Part shown: piece by piece, positions 46,113 to 53,825 of the stretch | Layout of the letters: every line of letters begins with the position of its first letter | Position numbering within the stretch: the first letter of the stretch is position 1 | From: Desulfopila sp. IMCC35008 | GTDB lineage: Bacteria > Desulfobacterota > Desulfobulbia > Desulfobulbales > Desulfocapsaceae | Length of the DNA stretch: 64,000 nt | NCBI RefSeq assembly: GCF_010646885.2 | Contig: NZ_CP050700.1 | Coordinates: 372,001 to 436,000 of the forward strand | Direction: 5' to 3' | Made by a program: the position numbers and the translations under genes | Notes under the pieces: generated by a model | Told to the model about the DNA's origin: nothing | Databases searched by the model: none | The model's input: only the letters and a program-made list of their open reading frames with translations

Positions 46113-46830
46113 CAGTTCTTATTTCAAGTTCAGAACGTTCCTGGATCTTGTCGATCCTGCCGTCGCGAATCCAGACAACCTGGTCGGAGACATTAAGCAT
46201 CTTGTAATCGTGGGTGGCGGAGATAATAGTCACCTGATATTCAACACTTAGTTCTTTAAGCAGTTGGATTATATCCTCTCCGGTTTTGAGGTCGAGGTTG
46301 CCAGTGGGTTCGTCTGCCAGGATAATTGAGGGGTTATTGGCAAGTGCCCTGGCAACAGCCACTCGTTGTTGCTGGCCACCAGAGAGTTCAGAAGGCCGGT
46401 GCGAATGCCGCCCTTCCAAACCTACCAGTTCAAGTAACTCCATTCCCCTTTCCAGAGAGTCGTCGCCTGACATGCCGGCAAATGTCATAGGTATAGTGAC
46501 ATTTTCAAGAGCCGTCATCACCGGGATAAGGTTGAATGTTTGGAATATGTAGCCAATTTTTCTGCATCGAAGCCAGGCGAGTTCATAAGCGTCGAGCTGG
46601 GCGATGTCGACTTCGTCAATAAAAACCTTGCCGGAGGTAGGTTTATCAAGCCCGCCGATCATATTGAAAAGGGTCGATTTTCCCGAGCCGGAAGGCCCCA
46701 TTATTGAAACATATTTACCGGTCTCAATTTCAAGATCGATACCTTTAAGGACTTCAACTACAAGCTTTCCCAGGTCGAAATTCTTGGTGACCTCAGAAAC
46801 CCTGACTATACTTTTTGTATCACTCATCAA
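46087..46830 (-). CDS. LolD/MacB-type ABC transporter ATP-binding protein
   Basis: 247 residues with Walker A GPSGSGKST (45-53), Q-loop FQTFNLIPVMTALENV, signature LSGGQQQRVAVARAL and Walker B ILADEPTGNLD. The IPVMTALENV region is typical of the LolD/MacB/FtsE class that drives FtsX-type permeases by mechanotransmission rather than by forming a channel. It lies 36 bases after the short FtsX gene and overlaps the giant M28-FtsX gene, so the three should form one complex. The ATG at 46830 or the adjacent ATG at 46827 is used. Confidence 0.95.
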   Translation of the reverse strand: MMSDTKSIVRVSEVTKNFDLGKLVVEVLKGIDLEIETGKYVSIMGPSGSGKSTLFNMIGGLDKPTSGKVFIDEVDIAQLDAYELAWLRCRKIGYIFQTFNLIPVMTALENVTIPMTFAGMSGDDSLERGMELLELVGLEGRHSHRPSELSGGQQQRVAVARALANNPSIILADEPTGNLDLKTGEDIIQLLKELSVEYQVTIISATHDYKMLNVSDQVVWIRDGRIDKIQERSELEIRTGGLESAES

Positions 46831-46866
46831 GCATCTCCTCGCAGAGGGTGTTGACTGATTGTTTGT

Positions 46867-47517
46867 TTATTGTTCTACCCGCATGGCCTCGACAGGTTGC
46901 ATACGAGCCGCCAGCAGGGCCGGATAAAGAACACCCAGGAAACTGAGGACCGTGCCGGTCAGAATGGCTATTCCCCCGGAGTAGAGTATCTCTGTAAACG
47001 GGTAGTAGGCCAGGGCCGAAAAACCAAATCGAAGCAACGAGGTCATGGTTGCGGTAATCACACCTAGCATCGCTCCAGCCAACGAACCTGCCAGCCCCTG
47101 CATCGTCGCTTCGAGTACGAAGAGCCGGACAATATAGCGATCGAGTGCACCCAGGCATTTCAGGGTCCCGATTTCCCTGAAACGTTCTGTGACGGACATC
47201 AACTGGGCATTGATAATACCAACCACACATACCAGCAGTGACAGAAAAACTATCCACCGCTGTTTGGCAGACGCACCAATATGGTCTGAACCGGGGATAA
47301 TATCAAATCCGGCATGGACCAGTTTTTGTTCAAGGACGGGTTCGCCAGAGAGCAGCAATCCTTGCGCCAGATCGTTACCCACTCGGATGTAGCAGAGGAA
47401 GGCAACGGCAAGTACCAGGCTCATGGTCGTGACCAGGGAACGGAAGAAACGCACCCTGATGGACTGGTATGCCATCTCTATGGACTTGCGCAACGGCAGA
47501 GCAACTAGACGTCTCAT
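46867..47517 (-). CDS. Compact FtsX-type ABC permease
   Basis: 216 residues with four membrane helices. The first (FFRSLVTTMSLVLAVAFLCY) is followed by only about 55 extracytoplasmic residues, where MacB or LolC/E have more than 200. Then come VTERFREIGTLKCLGALDRY and two helices, closing with PALLAARMQPVEAMRVEQ, the usual C-terminus. It looks complete rather than truncated. It probably pairs with the giant M28-FtsX subunit to make an asymmetric permease dimer. First gene of the transporter set; the gap of 112 bases upstream may hold a promoter. Confidence 0.88.
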   Translation of the reverse strand: MRRLVALPLRKSIEMAYQSIRVRFFRSLVTTMSLVLAVAFLCYIRVGNDLAQGLLLSGEPVLEQKLVHAGFDIIPGSDHIGASAKQRWIVFLSLLVCVVGIINAQLMSVTERFREIGTLKCLGALDRYIVRLFVLEATMQGLAGSLAGAMLGVITATMTSLLRFGFSALAYYPFTEILYSGGIAILTGTVLSFLGVLYPALLAARMQPVEAMRVEQ

Positions 47518-47629
47518 GAATAACCCGGGTTAATAGGCGAGGTTTATAAGAAAATCTGAGATCTATTATTAATAGCTTAATTTTACAGGCTGCTCTTGTC
47601 AATGCTCCAAAGTATGAGTGGCAATTATT

Positions 47630-48421
47630 TCATGGTTGGATGAAATCCTGAAGGAGCATGGGGCGGATGTTTGTATATTGTGTCAGACAAGCCAGGATGA
47701 GATCGAGAAAGAGAAGAGCCGTTGTATTCATTCGCTGGTGATGCAGCATGATACCGGTGCGGCCGTTGGCCAGAGTCTGTTCGAGTTCATTAAGGATATC
47801 GTTCAGCACTTTTGCCGGGTCTGTCTCCTTACGGGTATGTAAATCCACGTTGACCTGAATATCAGGCAGGAGGGGGGTTGAGTCAGGTTGTGCCCCGGCA
47901 CTCCTGGATAACCCCTTAAACTCAAGACGTTTAAGGGCCCGGATGGTATCCTCACTGCACCTGTTCCACGGTGGGGTGAAGAAGGGTATAAACCGATCAT
48001 CCAGGATCGATTGGAGTCGTGTTTTTCCTTTATCCAGCTGTTCCATCAGTTGTTGATAATCCCTGGCGGGACCGAACTCCTGTTTTTTTCCTTCGGGTTC
48101 AAAATTTTTGTGCAGCCGGCCATGTTGGTGCCAGCACCATTGGTTTGGTTCATGACCGGTTATGGCTTCTAACTGTCTGAAACGTGAAGAGGTGAGCCAG
48201 GATGGGACCGTTGCGAGGCAAAGAGGTGTTTGGTGCTTTTGGAAAAGGTGTATCATTTCTGTAAAAGAAGCGGAGGGAACCCCAATATCATCCGCCCTGA
48301 AAAAGAGCTGTATGGGGGTGTTGCCTGCGCTGGCGATACCTTTTCCAATGGCATCGTAAATTTGCTCTTTAATAGTGTTTGGGAGTTTCTGCCTGTAGAG
48401 TGTGGAGGGGCGATAATTCAT
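47630..48421 (-). CDS. Polysaccharide deacetylase-like protein
   Basis: 263 residues from the ATG at 48421, which overlaps the preceding glycosyltransferase stop as ATGA. NodB-type motifs are visible: LFFRADDIG (catalytic and metal Asp), CWHQHGRLH (metal His pair) and FFTPPWNR. No signal peptide is seen, so the substrate would be a cytoplasmic or lipid-linked glycan intermediate. The sequence is divergent from peptidoglycan deacetylases. It ends the glycan gene set. Confidence 0.82.
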   Translation of the reverse strand: MNYRPSTLYRQKLPNTIKEQIYDAIGKGIASAGNTPIQLFFRADDIGVPSASFTEMIHLFQKHQTPLCLATVPSWLTSSRFRQLEAITGHEPNQWCWHQHGRLHKNFEPEGKKQEFGPARDYQQLMEQLDKGKTRLQSILDDRFIPFFTPPWNRCSEDTIRALKRLEFKGLSRSAGAQPDSTPLLPDIQVNVDLHTRKETDPAKVLNDILNELEQTLANGRTGIMLHHQRMNTTALLFLDLILACLTQYTNIRPMLLQDFIQP

Positions 48422-49590
48422 ATTGTCGCGGTGGGTTGGTCGTGAAAGATATTTTCTATCCAGGTTCTGGTCTGTTGGGCACCATCCAGCTTGATAGTAC
48501 ACCGATATCTAGGCATGGATACGTGCTGTTCAATTGTCTTTGCAAGCAGGGCGGCGGTAAGGTCATGCTCCTCAAGTATCCTGAATGTGCCGAATTGTTG
48601 AAGTTTTTTGACCCGGTAACGCTGTTCCCTGTTTTGGGAAAATGGATACACCAACGCGGGGATACCGGCAGCAAGCAGATTCATACAGGTGTTGTAACCG
48701 GCCATTGATATTGAAAGGTCTGCAGCCAGAAGCCAGTCGGGGAAATGGTCGGTAAACCTGCTGAGACAAACATTCTCTGGCAAAGAGACCTGCAGGTTGG
48801 TAAATGTTTCTTCAGGGAAGTATGGGCCGGTAAAAAGTTGCATGCGGCATCGGATATCAGTCAGGAGGGTAAACGCCTGAATAGCTGCTTTGACGAGTTC
48901 GTGGCCGACGTTCCCCCCCCCAATGCTGACGACGATGAGCTTGTCATCATCCTGAACCGCCAGACTTTGCCGCAGCTCGTGGCGGTCTTTCTTACTGCTT
49001 TCTCTGGTGATAAAGCCGGTATAGACGGTAGGGATGTTGATATCGTTTATCCTGGAGAATGTTTCGCCTAAAGTTATCACCTTTTCATCCGCATGAAGCA
49101 GGAGGCCATCAAAATAGTTGTTCAGGGTCTTGATGATCCGTGCTTCAAATTTCTCCTGGTCGTTCGGGCGTTCGACCAGGATATCACGCAGGCTGACGAA
49201 ACAGCGGCATGGTGGAATAGTTCGTTCGTTTATGCCTTTTAGAACCGGGTCGAGTTCAAATCGAAAAGCCTTGCGCCCAAACGGGTAAAGTTCGACCAGA
49301 AAAACATCCGGACTATTTTGTTGAAACCAGGTGAGAAGAAGCTCAGCCCGTTGTGCTTTAACTTCCTCAAGGGAGAGTGTAGCGTCGCAGGGGGAGAGAT
49401 TGTTGAACCGGGCATCCATCTTCAGGCCGGGAAGTTGGCAGATCGAGATGTCCGGATTGTCAACGGACACTTCCGGGCCACCCAGGATGAGTGTGACCTG
49501 ATGGAATTCTGCCAACACCCTGCAGATCTCAAGGCTTCGGTGGAAATGCCCTATCCCCAGGACGTGCTGGCAGTAATACGCAATTTTCAC
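48418..49590 (-). CDS. Glycosyltransferase, GT-B fold (COG4671-like)
   Basis: 390 residues. The N-terminal motif is CQHVLGIGHFHRSLEI, and the C-terminal nucleotide-sugar domain has SIGGGNVGHELVKAA and SMAGYNTCMNLLAAGIPALV, as in MurG-related transferases. Its stop overlaps the deacetylase start and its start overlaps the phosphatase stop (both ATGA). It is a paralogue of the enzyme at 51530-52765, sharing the GxGHxxRS and SMxGYNT elements. Donor and acceptor are unknown. Confidence 0.85.
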   Translation of the reverse strand: MKIAYYCQHVLGIGHFHRSLEICRVLAEFHQVTLILGGPEVSVDNPDISICQLPGLKMDARFNNLSPCDATLSLEEVKAQRAELLLTWFQQNSPDVFLVELYPFGRKAFRFELDPVLKGINERTIPPCRCFVSLRDILVERPNDQEKFEARIIKTLNNYFDGLLLHADEKVITLGETFSRINDINIPTVYTGFITRESSKKDRHELRQSLAVQDDDKLIVVSIGGGNVGHELVKAAIQAFTLLTDIRCRMQLFTGPYFPEETFTNLQVSLPENVCLSRFTDHFPDWLLAADLSISMAGYNTCMNLLAAGIPALVYPFSQNREQRYRVKKLQQFGTFRILEEHDLTAALLAKTIEQHVSMPRYRCTIKLDGAQQTRTWIENIFHDQPTATI

Positions 49591-50231
49591 CGGCTGTTTC
49601 CTGTCTCTTCGCTAGGATGAATGTTGAGTTCTGTAATAGCGTATCCATTATCGTTGCAACTGATACGATGTAATCGGTCCTTTTCAAGAAGAGAGGGCTC
49701 GTGTGGCAAAAATGAACGCCCTGCGACGGCATATACCAGGCATTTTATGATACCGAGATGACATACGATCAGGATGTTTTGTCCGGCGTGGGTGGCATGA
49801 GCATCGTTAAGAGCCTCAAAGGCCCTGGCCCTGGCTTGTGCGCGACTCTCTCCATCTGGCGGTGTGAAATCCCAGCCGGCTGCAATTTGTTCGGCCAGAA
49901 CCTCTGGGTATTGCTGGCGAACATCGGTGACCCTCATTCCTTCCCAGGTTCCCCAATCCTGTTCACGCAACCTGTGGTCAAAAGTGACCGGCAGCCTGAG
50001 CTGTTCATTGAGCAGGGTGACGGTCTGTTGAACTCGTCCCAGGTCGCTGGCAATAATCCGGTCCCACGCCATCACGTGGCACCTTTTTGCCCATTGCTCC
50101 GTTTGGCTGATGCCTTCTTCTGTCAATGGAGAATTGCCTCGCCCCTGAACTCGTTTTTCCTCATTCCAGACGGTTTTTCCATGACGTAACAGCCCAAAGG
50201 TGGTTGGTGCACATGTTGCTGTCGTATCCAT
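49587..50231 (-). CDS. Histidine phosphatase family protein
   Basis: About 214 residues with the phosphohistidine motif LLRHGKTVWNEEKRVQGRGN, RHG being the catalytic part, and CHLGIIKCLVYAVAG carrying the second His. It resembles alpha-ribazole phosphatase/GpmB-type enzymes. Lying between two glycosyltransferases, it may dephosphorylate a sugar phosphate needed by the pathway. Start at ATG 50231 with GAGGG upstream, preferred to a TTG 27 bases earlier. It overlaps the next gene by four bases. Confidence 0.88.
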   Translation of the reverse strand: MDTTATCAPTTFGLLRHGKTVWNEEKRVQGRGNSPLTEEGISQTEQWAKRCHVMAWDRIIASDLGRVQQTVTLLNEQLRLPVTFDHRLREQDWGTWEGMRVTDVRQQYPEVLAEQIAAGWDFTPPDGESRAQARARAFEALNDAHATHAGQNILIVCHLGIIKCLVYAVAGRSFLPHEPSLLEKDRLHRISCNDNGYAITELNIHPSEETGNSR

Positions 50232-50261
50232 ATGTACCCTCGGTTGAGTTGTTATCAAGCG

Positions 50262-51515
50262 TTACGCCAGCTGGAGGTGGGGTTGGGCCTGGAAGATGTC
50301 AGCCAGGTTACGGACCCAGCGGCGATTATCAAATTGATTATGAACCCAGTCCCTGCCTTGTTCAGAAATTCGATTGCGAAGGTCATTGTCCAGTAGTATT
50401 TTTTCTATCGATTCAGCCATAAGTTCCGGGTTGTCAGGTTCGATGGTGTAACCTGTCTCTCCGTGTTTCAGGATTTCAGGAATGGCGGAAACATTGGTTG
50501 AGAGTGCGGGAACACCCATGGCCAGGCTTTCTACTAACACATTGGGGATTCCGTCACGGTCTCCGCTCTTGGCAATTCTGCAGGCGAGCACAAAAAGGTC
50601 AGTTTGCCGGAACTGGTCGAGAACCTCGGTGTGGGTCCTGGTGCCAAGGCATATGCACTCGTTTTGAAGATCTAACTCTTCAATCAATGCAAGTATCTTT
50701 TCCCGGTCGTCACCATCACCAATGAGGGTATGTTTGAATTCGAGGCCCCTCTTCTTTAGCAGGGAAAGTGCCCGATACAGATCGGGCAACCCTTTCTTTT
50801 CCGTCATTCTGGCTATTGTCAGGAGCTTGTATGGGGGCTGTGACCTGGTGCTGCGTACCTGCTGGTTAAAGAGTTGCAGATCAATACCGTGGTAGACGCA
50901 ATGGATTGGAGTTGAATGAGAACCGGCAAGTTGTTCGAGGAATTCACTGTTGTGACGGGTACAGGTGACGACAAAACCTGCTTTTTCTATCTTCTCTTTT
51001 AGCTGGGCAGGATTTGAAGTGTAGATATCCTTGGCGTGGGCGGTAAAACTAAAGGGCAGACCAGAAAGCATTGAGGCAAACATCGTCACTGAAGTTGGTG
51101 AGTGAGCAAAGTGGCCGTGAAGGTGTCCGATATCCGGCTCGTTGAGCAGGAAACGGTTGGTCATATATCCGGCCTGCAAGAGGTGTTTAAGGGTCGCAAG
51201 TTTTCTGTTGCGACGAAAACGCTCTCCGGCAAGTGCCATAGCTTTCCTGTATCGTGGCGGATTCTTGGCCGCCAGGAAGAGGTTGGGGAGAAGCAGTCTG
51301 TGAAACTCCAGCAGGAGTTCTGTCGGCAAATAGTCAACGGCGGCCCGGATCTGTTTAACTGAATCGTGGCAAAACGTCTCACGTGGGTGGCGCATGGAGA
51401 AGAGACGTATTGAGAAACCGAGCTCTTCGAGCAGCAGGATTTCATTAGAAATAAATGTTTCCGAGATTCGGGGATACCCCTTCAGGATATACCCGATAGT
51501 CGTGCGTGGGGACAT
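50262..51515 (-). CDS. Glycosyltransferase family 4
   Basis: 417 residues with a GT-B fold. The N-terminal IGYILKGYPRISETFISNEI is typical of WcaK/GT4 exopolysaccharide enzymes; GHLHGHFAHSPTS carries the conserved His. The donor site has LLTIARMTEKKGLPDLYRAL and GIPNVLVESLAMGVPALST with the E-x7-E pattern. It follows the 51530-52765 glycosyltransferase gene by 14 bases. Retaining transfer from a nucleotide sugar is expected. Confidence 0.93.
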   Translation of the reverse strand: MSPRTTIGYILKGYPRISETFISNEILLLEELGFSIRLFSMRHPRETFCHDSVKQIRAAVDYLPTELLLEFHRLLLPNLFLAAKNPPRYRKAMALAGERFRRNRKLATLKHLLQAGYMTNRFLLNEPDIGHLHGHFAHSPTSVTMFASMLSGLPFSFTAHAKDIYTSNPAQLKEKIEKAGFVVTCTRHNSEFLEQLAGSHSTPIHCVYHGIDLQLFNQQVRSTRSQPPYKLLTIARMTEKKGLPDLYRALSLLKKRGLEFKHTLIGDGDDREKILALIEELDLQNECICLGTRTHTEVLDQFRQTDLFVLACRIAKSGDRDGIPNVLVESLAMGVPALSTNVSAIPEILKHGETGYTIEPDNPELMAESIEKILLDNDLRNRISEQGRDWVHNQFDNRRWVRNLADIFQAQPHLQLA

Positions 51516-51529
51516 GGCGGTCTTGGTTT

Positions 51530-52765
51530 TTATGGGTGGCCAGCGGCTAATGCTACCGGGGCAGGAGTATGCTTATTGCTCTTAAGATTCTGTAATTGTT
51601 GCAGCATGACGTCGAGGCCGGTTAATTCAAAAGAACGTATGGTGTCAACGTATTTGTCCCGTTCGCGTATCATGGTGAAAATCTTTTCCCGTAACAATTG
51701 GGGCGTGACATCAGTCCAGGAAATGTAATCAAGGAGTCCTCGTTCTTTCAAACAGATTGCCCGGATAAGTTGTTCCCTACGTGGGGTTTCTCTTGGAATG
51801 ATGAGTGCCGGCGTCTCCTGGGTGAGGATCTCGCAAATAGTGTTATACCCGCCCATTGAGATTACCAGGTCGGCTCCTTTCATCAACTCTTCCAGTCTGG
51901 GGTGGAACGGAAGCGTTTTTATACCGTGCAGTTTGGCCCTCTTTTTCAACCTCTCCCTTTTGCGTTTGGGCATAAACGGACCGGTAATAATTACTGATTT
52001 GATGGGGAGTGAGGTGGGATAGTACTCGTGCATGGCAAGATACTGCTCGACGACCTCGCAACCGTCTCCCCCCCCGCCTGTAGTCACGAGTACAAAAATA
52101 TCGTCATCAAGGATCCGGTATTGATTCCTTACCTTGTTACGGATACGGGGTGACAAAGTTTTTCTGGGAATGTACCCGGTAAATGTAGTTTTTTGCCTGG
52201 CTGGTACTGGAAAGGAATAGTGCACGGTGGGGTCATAGATACTCTGCTCGCCGTACACCCAGATCTCGTCATAGAGGTTGTCCAGGGATTGGTACACTCC
52301 TTTTTCCTGCCAGTCTTTTTGTATGACGGTGCTTTCGTCGAGTATGTCACGTAATCCCAGAACTGAAGTCGTTTGAGGGCTATTCTCTTTTAACCACTCA
52401 AGGGTTGGTAAAACTTCTCTTTTAAGGCCATGGGGTTCCTTGTCGACGATAAAGAGATCCGGTTTCAATTCCTGGGCAGTGGCAAGGATAATATTGGTGC
52501 GGATGCTGAGGGCATGTTCCTGGCCGATACGCATTGAAAGAGACTGGTAATCCTCATTGGTTTTCTTGATCATGCCCGGGATTCGGACGAAATCGACTTG
52601 TTCCGGAAAAGGAAACCGGCCTGCGATGGGTGATCCGGTAATGATCAGGACATTTGTGTTTGCATCACGCAGATGGTTGGCAATGGCCATTGAGCGTCTG
52701 ATATGTCCCAGGCCATAGGTGTCATGCGAGTACATGAGAATGTTGTAGTTGGGTGAGACGCTCAT
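51530..52765 (-). CDS. Glycosyltransferase, COG4671-like
   Basis: About 411 residues. The N-terminus is YSHDTYGLGHIRRSMAIANH, and the C-terminal domain has VTTGGGGDGCEVVEQYLAM, then VISMGGYNTICEILTQETPA, as in predicted MurG-like transferases. It heads the glycan operon. The ATG at 52765 is chosen; an in-frame GTG at 52801 exists, and neither has a clear ribosome site. It shares GxGHxxRS with the glycosyltransferase at 48418-49590. Confidence 0.85.
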   Translation of the reverse strand: MSVSPNYNILMYSHDTYGLGHIRRSMAIANHLRDANTNVLIITGSPIAGRFPFPEQVDFVRIPGMIKKTNEDYQSLSMRIGQEHALSIRTNIILATAQELKPDLFIVDKEPHGLKREVLPTLEWLKENSPQTTSVLGLRDILDESTVIQKDWQEKGVYQSLDNLYDEIWVYGEQSIYDPTVHYSFPVPARQKTTFTGYIPRKTLSPRIRNKVRNQYRILDDDIFVLVTTGGGGDGCEVVEQYLAMHEYYPTSLPIKSVIITGPFMPKRKRERLKKRAKLHGIKTLPFHPRLEELMKGADLVISMGGYNTICEILTQETPALIIPRETPRREQLIRAICLKERGLLDYISWTDVTPQLLREKIFTMIRERDKYVDTIRSFELTGLDVMLQQLQNLKSNKHTPAPVALAAGHP

Positions 52766-52896
52766 TGTAGTATCTGGTGATGTTCTGATGAGATAATGCA
52801 CTTGTGTCGATGTTTAAAATACAGGCAAATCATAATTCAAGAAAAGGTTTATTCTACAGGAAAGGTAATGTCAAGCGGATGACGTGGGTTCAAATA

Positions 52897-52932
52897 AAAA
52901 GGCCTTCATCCATTTGAGAATGAAGGCCTTTT
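52897..52932 (-). terminator. Intrinsic terminator for the outer-membrane-type gene
   Basis: A 13-base perfect stem AAAAGGCCTTCAT/ATGAAGGCCTTTT with a 10-base loop lies 35 bases beyond the stop. On the minus strand it is followed by TTTTT. Confidence 0.9.
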
Positions 52933-52967
52933 GTGAATTTGTATTATCGAAGGAGTCGAGAGGGTGA

Positions 52968-53510
52968 TCAGAAACTCATGGAGAGTTTGTTGCTCACCAT
53001 TATAATGGATTCAACATCACTGTAGGTGCTCCGCTCCTTGAAGACATCTCCCGTTTCCATGTAGCCGAAATGTACCTCGTAATTCAGGTTGTCCAGTAAT
53101 TTATAGACAAGTCCCAGATTGGCCTCCCAACTGGACTCGTGTTCATCAAGGCTGGGATCCCAGTTGTTTTGGGCCATACCAAATGTTCCCTGTACAGAGA
53201 ACTGCTCTGTGGGTTTGTATTCTGCTGAGATGGCGAACCCGGTTGACGTCCCCAGATCGGGAGTAGTCCTCAGGGATGACTCAGTAAAGGACTGATGGTT
53301 GAGGATATCAGCCTTAGTTGAGGTAATCAGGAGTGGCTCGTAATTCTGCAACCGGATATCAGCTGTTTCCTGGAAATCCATAAGGGCGCCCAGGTTATAG
53401 GTTGTCACCTTGTAAGCACTGAGTCTCTCAAACTCTTCGGCTGTAGCATTCTGTACAGCACCGTACATGACCAGCAGTGGCGTAAGGTATAAAAATATCT
53501 TTTTCATCAT
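52968..53510 (-). CDS. Small outer-membrane beta-barrel-like protein
   Basis: About 180 residues. A signal peptide (KKIFLYLTPLLVMYGAVQNATA) is followed by alternating beta strands such as FAISAEYKPTEQFSVQGTFG and EANLGLVYKLLDNLNYEVHF. It ends in Phe (SNKLSMSF), the usual outer-membrane sorting signal. No family is recognised. A monocistronic gene with its own terminator. Start at one of two adjacent ATGs (53510/53507). Confidence 0.72.
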   Translation of the reverse strand: MMKKIFLYLTPLLVMYGAVQNATAEEFERLSAYKVTTYNLGALMDFQETADIRLQNYEPLLITSTKADILNHQSFTESSLRTTPDLGTSTGFAISAEYKPTEQFSVQGTFGMAQNNWDPSLDEHESSWEANLGLVYKLLDNLNYEVHFGYMETGDVFKERSTYSDVESIIMVSNKLSMSF

Positions 53511-53825
53511 ATAGTTAGAACATAATAAATTTATCCGGGCTTTCATCCTGTGCTTGGCAGGCTGGTACAAAAAATTAAACCCTTTATGACATGATGTGTT
53601 TTTATTGTTGAAAAGTCAAGGGGTAATTTCATCCAGATGCGTGCAATCCTTACAGTATATAACGGGCATATGGAGTGGCTTCTGGAGCTGTCTGGTACAA
53701 AAAACGATATTGGTTCTAACGAATAGGAACCTTGCAGCGGTCTGGAAAGTGGGATATAGGTAGCTGCTGAGTTTCTGTAAAATTCAAGTGCTGCATATAC
53801 AAATAAATCAGTTACAGGAGTGGTT
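53511..53825. other. Divergent intergenic region with promoter and direct repeat
   Basis: About 315 bases. It contains a minus-strand promoter candidate and two identical copies of CTGGTACAAAAAA at 53562-53574 and 53692-53704, exactly 130 bases apart. No gene is visible. Confidence 0.55.
53591..53619 (-). promoter_or_regulatory. Candidate promoter of the outer-membrane-type gene
   Basis: On the minus strand TTGACT (53619-53614) is 17 bases from CATCAT (53596-53591). The -35 is strong and the -10 modest (4 of 6). Confidence 0.4.
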
